In this document: positions 6,974 through 15,677 of the stretch, one piece after another
Layout: each line of letters starts with the position of its first letter
Position numbering within the stretch: the stretch's first letter is position 1
Assembly: GCA_945912085.1 (NCBI GenBank)
Contig: CAMEBJ010000005.1
Span: forward strand, 1 to 19,151
DNA from: an uncultured Bacteroidales bacterium
Lineage (GTDB): Bacteria; Bacteroidota; Bacteroidia; Bacteroidales; UBA932
Reading direction: 5' to 3'
Length of the DNA: 19,151 nucleotides
Notes under the pieces: model-generated
What the model was told of the DNA's origin: nothing
What the model saw: the letters and a program-made list of their open reading frames with translations, nothing else
Databases searched by the model: none
Program-made: the position numbers and the translations under genes

Positions 6974-8284
6974 ATGAAACGAGTGTTGGTGATATCATAT
7001 TATTGGCCGCCGTCAGGGGGGTCGGGCGTGCAGAGGTGGGTGAAATTCGCCAAGTACCTGCCTGCACAAGGGTGGCAATGTGTCGTCTATACCCCTGAGA
7101 ATCCGGAACTTCTGGCAATTGACCGCACTCTGGAGAATGACGTTCCCGAGGGCACGGAGGTGTTGAAAACCAGGATTTTTGAGCCATATTCCATCTACAG
7201 GAAACTGCTCGGCGGCAAGTCCGCTTCCGAGGGGGGAAGCAATGAGGTCAACCCGGTCAATTCGCAGAAAAAAACCTTCTTGCAGAGGCTTGCAATGAAG
7301 GTCAGGGGGAATTTTTTCATTCCTGATCCCCGGGTTCTCTGGGTTCGGAAGTCTGTCAGATTTCTGAAGGACTACCTCAGGGACCATCCCGTCGATGTGA
7401 TTGTGAGCACCGGTCCGCCACATTCTATGCATCTGATTGCAATGAAACTCTCCCGTGAGTGCGGTCTGCCGTGGATTGCGGATTTCCGCGATCCCTGGAC
7501 GAAGATGTTCTATTTCAAGCATCTGGAACTGTCCGAGTGGGCAAGGCACAGGCACGAGTGTCTGGAGAAGCAGGTGCTGGACAATGCCACGGTAGTGGTG
7601 GCGGTTTCGCCTATTGTGCAGGAGGAGTTCAGGAGTATGACAGAAACTCCTGTCGAGCTGATAACCAATGGATTCGATGAGGATGACTTTGCCGATGCCC
7701 TTGTTGAGGACGATGGCTATTTCAACATCACCCACACTGGGCTGTTCGCTGCGGACGGCAATCCGGATGTGCTCTGGAAGGTACTCTCCGAGAAATGCGC
7801 GGAGGATGAGGAATTTCGCAGGATGCTCAGAATCAGGCTTGTGGGAAAGACAGACAGGGACATCGTCAGGTCAATCCTGGAGGCTTCCCTTGCGGAGAAC
7901 CTGATTGACAACGGCTATCAGCCCCATCCTGTGGCGGTCAAGGAACAGAAAAGCGCCTCGCTGCTGATTCTTCCGCTCAGGAAGGAGCCCGAGTACATGG
8001 CGACCCTTCCGGGGAAACTGTTTGAATATCTCGCCTCAGGCCGGCCTGTGCTCGGAATCGGGCAGCCTGACGGGGCCATGGCGCAAATCCTCAGGCAGTC
8101 AGGCGCGGGACAGACCTTTGACTGGGATGACTATGACGGGATTGCCAAATTCATTGACGGGAGTTGGGAGGCGTTCCGCAACGGGACCCTTCAAGTCGAT
8201 GTGGAAGGTACGGAACAGTTCTCCCGCCGCTCCACGGCCCGGAAAATGGCGGAGTTGATGGACAGAATTGTAGATATACCGTAA
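6974..8284 (+). CDS. Glycosyltransferase, GT4-like (GT-B fold)
   Basis: Transfers a sugar from an activated donor to a cell-envelope glycan or lipid acceptor at the cytoplasmic side. Acceptor and donor are unknown. The ATG at 6974 begins MKRVLVISYYWPPSGGSGVQ, the usual start of a GT4 N-terminal Rossmann domain with its glycine-rich loop. The in-frame upstream start at 6947 is a TTG and is not preferred. Length is 436 residues, normal for the family. The C-terminal domain has the donor-binding stretch GKLFEYLASGRPVLGI with the conserved Glu at 351. There is no signal peptide or membrane segment. The gene is separated by 37 bases from the YfhO-family gene and forms an apparent two-gene operon with it. 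Confidence 0.9.
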   Translation: MKRVLVISYYWPPSGGSGVQRWVKFAKYLPAQGWQCVVYTPENPELLAIDRTLENDVPEGTEVLKTRIFEPYSIYRKLLGGKSASEGGSNEVNPVNSQKKTFLQRLAMKVRGNFFIPDPRVLWVRKSVRFLKDYLRDHPVDVIVSTGPPHSMHLIAMKLSRECGLPWIADFRDPWTKMFYFKHLELSEWARHRHECLEKQVLDNATVVVAVSPIVQEEFRSMTETPVELITNGFDEDDFADALVEDDGYFNITHTGLFAADGNPDVLWKVLSEKCAEDEEFRRMLRIRLVGKTDRDIVRSILEASLAENLIDNGYQPHPVAVKEQKSASLLILPLRKEPEYMATLPGKLFEYLASGRPVLGIGQPDGAMAQILRQSGAGQTFDWDDYDGIAKFIDGSWEAFRNGTLQVDVEGTEQFSRRSTARKMAELMDRIVDIP

Positions 8285-8321
8285 ATTGTAAATATCTCGT
8301 AAATATTAAATATTTCCTAAA

Positions 8322-10955
8322 ATGAAGAATAACAAGATATTGACCGCCTGCCTCGTCTACGCGGGCATCGTCCTCCTCTTCCTCGCCCTCGCCTACGGCT
8401 TCGTGCCGCAGGTGTTTTCGGGAAAGGTGCTGAATCAGTCGGACATATCTTCCTGGAAAGGCATTACAAATGAAATATCCACCCACAATGCCGCCCATCC
8501 CGACGACAGGACCTTGTGGACGAACTCCATCTTCGGGGGAATGCCGACCGTGTCGATGTACGACGAGTTTGAGGGAGACTGGACAAAACCGTTGTACAAG
8601 TTTCTGACGGGAGGACTCAGGCCGGCCAACTATCTTTTCGTGTCCCTTCTCGGGGCTTTTCTGCTGATGCTCGCCTTGGGAATCGACAAGGTTCTTGCCA
8701 TTGCAGGAGCGATTGCCGTGACTTTCTGTTCCTACAATTTCCAGATTATCCAGGTGGGGCACAACACAAAGATGCAGGCCCTGGCATTCGCTCCCTGGGT
8801 GCTTGCAGGCCTGATTTTCACCTACCGCAGCGCCCTTTCAGATAAGGCTGCCTGGAGAAAATGGCTCCCCCTGACGGTGCTCGGTTCGGTGCTTTTCTCC
8901 CTGGCCCTGAGTATGCAGATCAAGGCCAACCATCCGCAGATTACATATTACCTTGCAATCATCATCTTCCTTTACGCAATAGCGACTTTTGTCGCCGTCC
9001 TCGTGAAGAAAACAGGTGTGGGACGATTCTTCGCGGCTTCCGGTCTGCTGCTTGCCGTCGGTCTTGTCGGCATCGGGACCAATGCCAACAAGTTGATTCC
9101 GACCTACGAGTATGCCAAATACACGATGCGCGGAGGTTCCGAACTCTCCCCGACATCCGACACTCACAATGACAAGGGTCTGGACCTTGGTTACGCGACG
9201 GCGTGGTCCTACGGCATTGAGGAGACCCCGAATCTTCTGATTCCTGACTTCAACGGAGGGGCTTCGGCAGGCAGTCTGGGAAAGAAATCAGAGACATATA
9301 AACTGCTCAAGAGGGCCGGCCAGCCGGGATTGAACGGGATTATGAAGTCCCTCCCGCTGTACTGGGGACCGCAGCCTTTTACCGCCGGACCTATGTATAT
9401 GGGAGCCGTCACAATCTTCCTTTTCGTGCTCGGGCTCTGCCTTTTCAGAGGCAGGGAGAAATGGTGGCTGCTGGTTGCGACCATCCTGGCGATCCTGCTT
9501 GCCTGGGGAAGCCATTTGATGTGGTTCACCCGCCTTTGGTTTGAATATGCCCCGATGTACAACAAGTTCAGGACAGTCTCGATGGCTCTGGTGATTCTGC
9601 AGTTCAGCCTTCCGATGTTGGGATTCATGGTCCTGGACAGGATTCTCAAGGACGGTTACAATCACAAGAAGGTGCTGAAAGCCACAGCAATAGCCTTCGG
9701 GGTGACGGCCGGATTCTGCTTTGTCTGCATCCTTTTCCCTTCGATTGCAGGATCTTTTACAAGTGCCTCCGATGCAGGCAATCCGGAAATACTGACCGAG
9801 GCCCTTGCGGCGGACAGGAGGACCCTTCTTGTGGAGGATGCCTTCAGGTCACTTCTGATGATTACCCTTGCTGCGGCGCTCATCGCCTGGTGCTACAACA
9901 CGAAACATCCTTTTGCGGTCAAGGGAAGGCAGTACATTGCCGCCGCCGTGTTCTGCGTCCTGGTGCTCTTTGACCTTGGAGCGGTTGGAAAAAGGTACCT
10001 CAACAAGGACCATTTCGTGACGAAAAAGGATTTCAACAGTGCCTACGCACAGAGGACGGTTGACAAGATTATTCTTGCGGACACCGACCCGGACTACAGG
10101 GTGCTCGACCTGAGTGTGAACACCTTCAATGACGGAATCCAGGCCTACCGCCACAAGTGCATCGGAGGTTACAGCCCTGCCAAACTTCAAAGATACCAGG
10201 ATTTGATTGAAAGGCATATCTCAGGGGAAATCAACAAGGCTGTACGCAGCCTGAACAATGCCGGGACCATTGCCTCGATGGAGGAGTCCCTGCCGTACCT
10301 TTCGGTGCTTTCGGCCCTGAACTGCCGCTACATTGTAGTCGACCCGGACTATCCTCCGGTAAGGAACCGCAACGCCTTCGGCAATGCCTGGTTCGTGGAT
10401 GACTTTGTCGGTGCGGACACTCCCGATCAGGAAATAGATCTTCTTGGTGCGACCGACCTGAGGAGATGCGCTGTCATCGGCGAGGATTTCCTTTGGGCGA
10501 GGGAGGCGTTTGGAGGCGTCGTTCCCGGAGATTCAGCCTCTTGCGAGGGGAGTGTTGACGCTCTCTCCGACACTCAGTCGGGGGATTGCATAAACCTCGT
10601 ACATTACGCCCCGAACGAACTGCGCTACGACTTCAGCACGTCGCGGGAGCGTCCTGTCATTTTCAGCGAAATCTACTATCCGAACGGTTGGAAGGCGTGG
10701 ATTGAGTCGTCAGGGAAATATGGAACAGTCCGCGACGGTCATTACATTCCGACTGAGGACGCCATCGGGACAGACCTCTTCCGTGCCGACTGGATTCTGC
10801 GTGGAGCCGTTCTCCCGCAGGGCCAGGGTACTCTGGTGATGCGCTTCGAGCCGTCGTCCTACACCACTGGCAGCACAATTTCCCGCGCAAGTTCAATCCT
10901 CCTGCTTCTTCTGCTTCTTCTCTCTGCCTCCGGAGCTGTTGCTGTCAAATTCTGA
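8322..10955 (+). CDS. YfhO-family polytopic membrane glycosyltransferase-like protein
   Basis: Belongs to the YfhO membrane family (GT-C type), whose B. subtilis member adds sugars to lipoteichoic acid from a lipid-linked donor. In Bacteroidales the acceptor is unknown. The 877-residue protein starts with a membrane segment (about 8-27), then an outside loop with an acidic residue (LNQSDISSWKG, D41), and about a dozen hydrophobic segments. Conserved family stretches are GHNTKMQALAFAPWV and KANHPQITYY. Residues from about 590 to 850 form a soluble, probably extracytoplasmic domain, followed by a last membrane segment made almost wholly of Leu (SSILLLLLLLL). A 7-bp inverted repeat (AAATATT/AATATTT, 8301-8315) lies just before the ATG. 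Confidence 0.88.
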   Translation: MKNNKILTACLVYAGIVLLFLALAYGFVPQVFSGKVLNQSDISSWKGITNEISTHNAAHPDDRTLWTNSIFGGMPTVSMYDEFEGDWTKPLYKFLTGGLRPANYLFVSLLGAFLLMLALGIDKVLAIAGAIAVTFCSYNFQIIQVGHNTKMQALAFAPWVLAGLIFTYRSALSDKAAWRKWLPLTVLGSVLFSLALSMQIKANHPQITYYLAIIIFLYAIATFVAVLVKKTGVGRFFAASGLLLAVGLVGIGTNANKLIPTYEYAKYTMRGGSELSPTSDTHNDKGLDLGYATAWSYGIEETPNLLIPDFNGGASAGSLGKKSETYKLLKRAGQPGLNGIMKSLPLYWGPQPFTAGPMYMGAVTIFLFVLGLCLFRGREKWWLLVATILAILLAWGSHLMWFTRLWFEYAPMYNKFRTVSMALVILQFSLPMLGFMVLDRILKDGYNHKKVLKATAIAFGVTAGFCFVCILFPSIAGSFTSASDAGNPEILTEALAADRRTLLVEDAFRSLLMITLAAALIAWCYNTKHPFAVKGRQYIAAAVFCVLVLFDLGAVGKRYLNKDHFVTKKDFNSAYAQRTVDKIILADTDPDYRVLDLSVNTFNDGIQAYRHKCIGGYSPAKLQRYQDLIERHISGEINKAVRSLNNAGTIASMEESLPYLSVLSALNCRYIVVDPDYPPVRNRNAFGNAWFVDDFVGADTPDQEIDLLGATDLRRCAVIGEDFLWAREAFGGVVPGDSASCEGSVDALSDTQSGDCINLVHYAPNELRYDFSTSRERPVIFSEIYYPNGWKAWIESSGKYGTVRDGHYIPTEDAIGTDLFRADWILRGAVLPQGQGTLVMRFEPSSYTTGSTISRASSILLLLLLLLSASGAVAVKF

Positions 10956-10977
10956 ATCCATTTTAATAGTTCTCCGC

Positions 10978-10992
10978 AAAGTAGGCTACTTT
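10978..10992. terminator. Small hairpin between convergent genes
   Basis: AAAGTAG-G-CTACTTT is a perfect 7-bp inverted repeat lying 22 bases after the YfhO-family stop and 2 bases after the SDR stop. Its site between two converging genes suggests a bidirectional terminator, but the stem is short and no T-run follows on either strand. Confidence 0.35.
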
Positions 10993-10994
10993 CG

Positions 10995-11744
10995 TTAGAT
11001 TACAATCGCTCCGGCAACCGGCAGAATGGCTCCTGAGATGTAGGAGGAAAGATCGCTGGCCAGAAAGAGGAAGGCGTTGGCTATGTCTTCCGGTTCAGCC
11101 ATTCTTCCCATAGGAATGTTGCGGATGAGAGGTTTGATCATCTCCTCCGGAAGGACTGCTACCATATCGGTCCTTGTAATACCAGGCGCGACGGCATTCA
11201 CGCGGATATTGTATCTTCCCAGTTCGCGGGAAAGGGATTTTGTCAGACCGTTCACGGCAAATTTCGAAGCCGGATAGCCGCATCCCGACCCCTGACCGTT
11301 GAAACTTACGATGGAACTTGTGTTGATGATTGACCCTCCTGTCTCCTTCATCAATTCAGCAGCTGCACGTGTGCAGGAGTAAAGTGCCTTGACATTGATG
11401 TCGAGAATCTTGTCGAAATCCTCATCCTTGTAGTCAAAGAGAGGTGTGTTCTGTGAAATACCGGCATTGTTCGCCATAATGTCAAGCCTGCCGTATTTCC
11501 GTTTCACTTCCGCAAGGGCTTCGCTCATCTGCTTCCGGTCCGAAAGATTCGGCCAGATGGCCTCAACCTGTGCATCCGGCATTTCAGCCTTGATTTTCTC
11601 CAATGCAGCCTTAGCAGTCTCCTCGCGGGAACCGCACAGTACGGTAACCGCTCCCTCTTCAAGGAATTTTTTCACGATTGCGTAACCGATGCCTCGTGTA
11701 CCTCCTGTGACTACGGCCACCTTTCCTTTAAGTAACTGTCCCAT
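10995..11744 (-). CDS. Short-chain dehydrogenase/reductase (SDR)
   Basis: NAD(P)-dependent oxidoreductase of the classical SDR family. Substrate is unknown. The 249 residues carry the cofactor loop TGGTRGIG (G14, G18, G20), NNAG at 92-95, and the catalytic set N117, S144, Y157 and K161 (YPASK). It is FabG-like in sequence, but its place beside sugar-degrading genes makes a sugar or sugar-acid dehydrogenase as likely as fatty-acid synthesis. KduD-type dehydrogenases, which act on lyase-derived uronate products, are also SDRs, but no specific KduD mark was seen. The C-terminus ends LPVAGAIVI, where SDRs of this type usually have a VDGG turn, a small deviation. A good promoter lies just upstream, so it may be transcribed separately from the GH28-like gene. 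Confidence 0.9.
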   Translation of the reverse strand: MGQLLKGKVAVVTGGTRGIGYAIVKKFLEEGAVTVLCGSREETAKAALEKIKAEMPDAQVEAIWPNLSDRKQMSEALAEVKRKYGRLDIMANNAGISQNTPLFDYKDEDFDKILDINVKALYSCTRAAAELMKETGGSIINTSSIVSFNGQGSGCGYPASKFAVNGLTKSLSRELGRYNIRVNAVAPGITRTDMVAVLPEEMIKPLIRNIPMGRMAEPEDIANAFLFLASDLSSYISGAILPVAGAIVI

Positions 11745-11768
11745 ATCAAAAATTTTTTTTCATTGTTG

Positions 11769-11797
11769 CAAATGTAGTCTTTTTTTTCGGAATCAAA
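11769..11797 (-). promoter_or_regulatory. Promoter of the SDR gene
   Basis: On the minus strand TTTG (11797-11794), 17 bases, then TACATTTG (11776-11769) fit the Bacteroidetes -33/-7 pattern, with slightly short spacing. The -7 box ends 24 bases before the ATG. The region is rich in A and T runs, as is common in leaders of this phylum. Confidence 0.5.
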
Positions 11798-11828
11798 GCA
11801 TTGCATTTTTTGTCTTTTCGTCTTCCTG

Positions 11829-13292
11829 TCAGTCGGCAGTGAAAACAGGGATGTCGGCATTGGGACCGATGAAAAACCGTGCCATATCCGATGTTTTGTA
11901 CCATTTGGGCTTGTCAGGCATATTGTCGTGAATGGTCTGACCGTTTATGACAAGATTCTCAAAGCGGACATTGGTGACCTTTCTTTCAGGAGAATATCCG
12001 CAGATGACAGACATTTCTGACCTGGTGCCGGTGTAGGAGACATTTCTGAAGGTCACATTGTCAATGCCCCTGCCGGGAGCCTTGCAGTATTTGTCATTGA
12101 AGCAGACTTTCAGGTGAATGAGCTGTCCCTGACGGAAATCCTCTATCCTGATGTCTTCAAAAAGTACGTTCCGCACGAGAATGTTGTCTCCGCAATTGAT
12201 GGCCAGACATCCCTGATAGTCAATCTGTTTTTCCTTGTGGTCGAGAATGTCTATATTGACATAGGACAGGTTCTCTATTACTTCATTCTTTTCCACGTCT
12301 CCGTGCAATCCAATCATTATCGGGTGGGCAACGTCCGCCCACAAGGTAGAGTTCCGCATTGTTATGTTGCTGCAGCTGCCCTTGTGCCCGAGCCTTGTTG
12401 CATAGACGGTGGTGCAGTCATCGGAATTTCGGCAGAAGCATCCATCAAAAAGTATGTTGCTGCTTGCGAACACGTTGAGCCCGTCTCCCCATCCGTACGA
12501 ACTGATGACCTTGACATTGCTGATGCTCACGGAATCCGATTCCCCCGTGGGAATCTGCGTGGAGAAGATTCCGTCCACCTGCACTCTCCGTGAACGTGTG
12601 ATTTCCACCCCGGCTCCTCTTCCCTGCGGATGGATTCTTCCTCTTCCGAAAATCCTGACATCTTCAGCCCCGATGACTTTCAGGCATCCGAAGACAATTG
12701 CCCCTCCGTCTAGGTACACTGTCTTCCCGGAACCTACCCGGAGTGTGTCTCCCGGCAGGTGGTGAACTCCCGGACCGAAATAGATGACATCCTTTCTTTT
12801 CTTCTGCAACTGTGAGACATTCCTGACCTTGATTCCGTCAACAGGATTGTTCCGGTCAATGGGGTTGGCGAAAAGGTGCAGGTTGTGGAAGATGTCTCCG
12901 TTGATTTCCACGGAAAGATTGCGTGGAGTGTTCAGCTTGAATGTCAAGGAGTTTCCCTCAATTTCCGGTACAATAGAATATGAAGCTGGCCTGATTGCTG
13001 CCGAATCCACCCTTGCATTGAGGGAGGTCACCCTGACTTCCACTTCTCCTTCAAAATCAAACCAGGACACCGATGCCTTTTCAGTGTAGTGCCTTGTTCC
13101 CCTCACTTCATCAACCTTCACCATATAGGTCGGCACCTCCTGCCATTCTCCTCCCGGAATCCTCACCTTTACCTCAAAGTCATTCTTCATCTCAACGCCT
13201 TCCGGAGCCGGGTAAGTGACGACTCTGTTCCCTCCGGAAGCAAGTAAGGTCAAAAACGGCAGAATTGCCGAAACAAACAGTCTGTGCAGCAT
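11829..13292 (-). CDS. GH28-like right-handed beta-helix glycosidase, secreted
   Basis: Probable exported glycoside hydrolase related to family 28 (polygalacturonases), acting on a pectin-like or other uronate glycan. The 487 residues start with a hydrophobic signal peptide (MLHRLFVSAILPFLTLLASG). An N-terminal beta domain (about 20-120) is followed by repeated beta-helix coils from about 150. The three aspartates and histidine typical of GH28 have equivalents: D270 (GWGDGLN), D291 and D292 (NSDDCTT), and H323 (VAHPIMIG in place of GHG). The surroundings of these residues differ from classical polygalacturonases, so it belongs to a divergent subgroup and substrate is uncertain. It follows the lyase gene by 34 bases and is probably co-transcribed with it. 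Confidence 0.8.
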   Translation of the reverse strand: MLHRLFVSAILPFLTLLASGGNRVVTYPAPEGVEMKNDFEVKVRIPGGEWQEVPTYMVKVDEVRGTRHYTEKASVSWFDFEGEVEVRVTSLNARVDSAAIRPASYSIVPEIEGNSLTFKLNTPRNLSVEINGDIFHNLHLFANPIDRNNPVDGIKVRNVSQLQKKRKDVIYFGPGVHHLPGDTLRVGSGKTVYLDGGAIVFGCLKVIGAEDVRIFGRGRIHPQGRGAGVEITRSRRVQVDGIFSTQIPTGESDSVSISNVKVISSYGWGDGLNVFASSNILFDGCFCRNSDDCTTVYATRLGHKGSCSNITMRNSTLWADVAHPIMIGLHGDVEKNEVIENLSYVNIDILDHKEKQIDYQGCLAINCGDNILVRNVLFEDIRIEDFRQGQLIHLKVCFNDKYCKAPGRGIDNVTFRNVSYTGTRSEMSVICGYSPERKVTNVRFENLVINGQTIHDNMPDKPKWYKTSDMARFFIGPNADIPVFTAD

Positions 13293-13326
13293 ATTAAATA
13301 TTCAGATTACAGAGAAGGGATTTTCA

Positions 13327-15657
13327 TTATTGTTTGATATTAACTTTACTTTTGACGCAAACGGGACCCTCAGCGCGGATTCCGTCATATTTCATCTTGA
13401 TTTTCCGGTCTGAGGAGAAGATGTAGTCCACACTTCCGTCGCTGAAAACGACTTTCACGCCAACATATCCTTCACCGAAATATTCAACATTCTCAATCTC
13501 CAGAGTGTCTCCATCGACAAACGGCTGATAGACAGCTACGAAAGGTCTTGTCCAGGCCTCACCCTCCTGACGCGCTACAAATGTGAGAGCAGGAGAATTC
13601 TTCACATCGTATGGCATTGGAGTGCGCGTAAGGGCGTCAATCGCCGGCGAAGACACCTTGAACACAGTCCTCTCCGGAGAGCCTTTCATCCACATCCTCA
13701 TTCCAGCCCTGGAGCCATCATTGCAAGTCATTGTAAATATTCCCTTTACATTTGAAGCAGTCTTGCAACAGTACTTGTCCCACAGATAGGAATAAGCATA
13801 CAGATGAGCTCCTGCAAAAGCAAGTTCCTCCGTTGGTTCAAGAGGGACATCCAATGTAAATTCCTGACCTATGTTGTGATAGAAATAATCGTGAAACTTG
13901 TCACGCCCGTCCTGACGTCGGGAGCGGAATATATCCACATAATAACCTGCCCCAGGGCGTGTATTCACCAGAATGACATGACGCAGCTGGTCCGATTGGG
14001 TTTCCGGCTCAACAAAGCTGAACTCACCATAACATATTCCTTCATCTGACGGTGCATCACTCTTTTTGTATGAGGGCTTTGGATAGCAGTTCACGAGACG
14101 GAAAGGATGATGTGACTCCATAACCGGATATGATGACACCCCGTCCACGCAAACGGTATTGTGGGCCGGGAACTGGGAGTAGAACTCAAGATAGTCAGGT
14201 GTGGAGTATCCGCTTCCTCGTCCGAGGTCAGGAGCCATAACATAACCTTTCCCGTAAAGTTCAATGGATATTCCGTTGGCGTGCATATGGTTCCCCTGAG
14301 AGCCGCACACGCTCATCATCAGGCTGTTTCCCGGTTCTGAACCACTTCTGGCAGCGAACCAGCTTACACCCTCGGACCAGAAGACAGGAGTCTGATAATC
14401 AGTATATTCCTCTGACGGCACAGCCTTCAGATGCTTGAATTTGTAGTTTGGTTTCGAATAATGTCCGTCTCCCCAGCAGACTGAAAGTCCTGATGGCAGA
14501 AGGTACTGGGGAAGGGCCTTTACGGCCTGGTCGAGAATCGGATATTCCTTGACCAGATCAATGCCGGCAACCCTGTAAAGCAGGTCTGCAAGTGCATCAA
14601 ATTCACTGAGAACCATTGTTGAATATCCCGGAGATTCCTTCCAAAGGGCGCTTCCCCTGTCAAATCCATAGTCAATCATTTTCCCGATTGACCACTGGCG
14701 TATGGTCGAATTGTTGAGGATTTCATTAAGGTACCAGTTGCGTCCGCGTCCGTCCTCAAAGGCAGAATCCTCTGGAAGAATCATAGCGATGTTTGTCACA
14801 AAACGTGCCTGGATGAGGTTCCAGTTGTTCTGGGGCACGCCGCCGGCTATGATTACATCTGCCCAATTGCGGAAGGCTTGGTCATAGACGGCAATTTTCT
14901 CCGGCCTGGTCTTCTCCAGATATGAGTGCAGTAAATCGTAGCAGGCCGTTGTCGGCAGGACGGCATCCTCGTGGATGACCTCGAAGGATGTCAGTCCCAC
15001 AAGGGTCTGCTGATGGGTGTGTGCAATGTCAACCGGAGGCTTCCTGTAGTAGAGTCCTGTCATATAGGTGTCGAAAATGTCCGCGGCAAACCTGGCAAAC
15101 TTCTCATCACCTTCCGCCCACCATAGATATGCGGCATCCCTTGCAAGATTGAGCACGGTCATATTCATTGACTCCACATTACGGCCGGTCTCGCGCGGAT
15201 CTGCCCATTCCATCTGTCCAGTTGTCTTGTTCTTCATCCACATCCCGAGGGAATCCTGGTAAGACGGCGTGTCCTCCAGCGAAGGACGGGAATAATTTGT
15301 CTGGATGCCTCTGGTTGCCGTGTATCTGACTGTCGGAACAGGAGCCCTTCCACCGACGTGATTCAGTTTTTCTCCTTTAATATATATTTCATCCGCGTGA
15401 CTGTCCCAGTACATCTGCAGGCGGCTTACAATCCATTCCGGATTCTCGACGTGTCGGAGCACATAGGCATCAACTTTTTTGTGACAACCCTCGGCGGTGG
15501 ATGCAACCTGCTCCGGAGAGTCCACACCTACTGTCATCCTCGGATATTCCGTTGACATTTTGGGGATTTCGATAGTGTGCTCCTGGGCCACAACTCCAAC
15601 TTCATAGGATGCGACAGTCAGCAAGACGGTCATTATAATCTTTAACGAGATATCCAT
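13327..15657 (-). CDS. Heparinase II/III-like polysaccharide lyase, secreted
   Basis: Probable polysaccharide lyase that cleaves a uronate-containing glycan by beta-elimination, exported to the periplasm or surface. The 776 residues start with a signal peptide (MDISLKIIMTVLLTVASYEVG, likely cut before or near AQEH). The N-terminal half (about 60-400) is helical, fitting an alpha/alpha toroid, with QNNWNLIQ around N277/N278. The second half is beta-rich and holds the heparinase-type stretch GNHMHANGISIELYGKG with H457 and H459, then DLGRGSGYSTPDY. In related lyases Asn, His and Tyr residues form the active site, so these are candidates. I cannot place it in a numbered PL family. It lies 20 bases after the GH97 gene. 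Confidence 0.82.
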   Translation of the reverse strand: MDISLKIIMTVLLTVASYEVGVVAQEHTIEIPKMSTEYPRMTVGVDSPEQVASTAEGCHKKVDAYVLRHVENPEWIVSRLQMYWDSHADEIYIKGEKLNHVGGRAPVPTVRYTATRGIQTNYSRPSLEDTPSYQDSLGMWMKNKTTGQMEWADPRETGRNVESMNMTVLNLARDAAYLWWAEGDEKFARFAADIFDTYMTGLYYRKPPVDIAHTHQQTLVGLTSFEVIHEDAVLPTTACYDLLHSYLEKTRPEKIAVYDQAFRNWADVIIAGGVPQNNWNLIQARFVTNIAMILPEDSAFEDGRGRNWYLNEILNNSTIRQWSIGKMIDYGFDRGSALWKESPGYSTMVLSEFDALADLLYRVAGIDLVKEYPILDQAVKALPQYLLPSGLSVCWGDGHYSKPNYKFKHLKAVPSEEYTDYQTPVFWSEGVSWFAARSGSEPGNSLMMSVCGSQGNHMHANGISIELYGKGYVMAPDLGRGSGYSTPDYLEFYSQFPAHNTVCVDGVSSYPVMESHHPFRLVNCYPKPSYKKSDAPSDEGICYGEFSFVEPETQSDQLRHVILVNTRPGAGYYVDIFRSRRQDGRDKFHDYFYHNIGQEFTLDVPLEPTEELAFAGAHLYAYSYLWDKYCCKTASNVKGIFTMTCNDGSRAGMRMWMKGSPERTVFKVSSPAIDALTRTPMPYDVKNSPALTFVARQEGEAWTRPFVAVYQPFVDGDTLEIENVEYFGEGYVGVKVVFSDGSVDYIFSSDRKIKMKYDGIRAEGPVCVKSKVNIKQ

Positions 15658-15677
15658 TCTTCCTGAAATATTCTGAA

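Noticed and set aside
7013..7735. Open frame of 240 codons on the minus strand
   Set aside because: It is antisense to the glycosyltransferase, rich in His, Arg and Pro as usual for shadow frames, and has no recognisable domain.
8301..8315. Inverted repeat AAATATT-A-AATATTT just before the YfhO-family ATG
   Set aside because: Pure A/T symmetry in an AT-rich gap is weak evidence for an operator. It is mentioned only in the gene entry.
8151..8762. Open frame of 203 codons on the minus strand spanning two plus-strand genes
   Set aside because: It is antisense to the end of the glycosyltransferase and the start of the YfhO-family gene, both firmly identified. The short repeat-like YLQF stretch comes from the GTAAAT-rich gap at 8281-8320.
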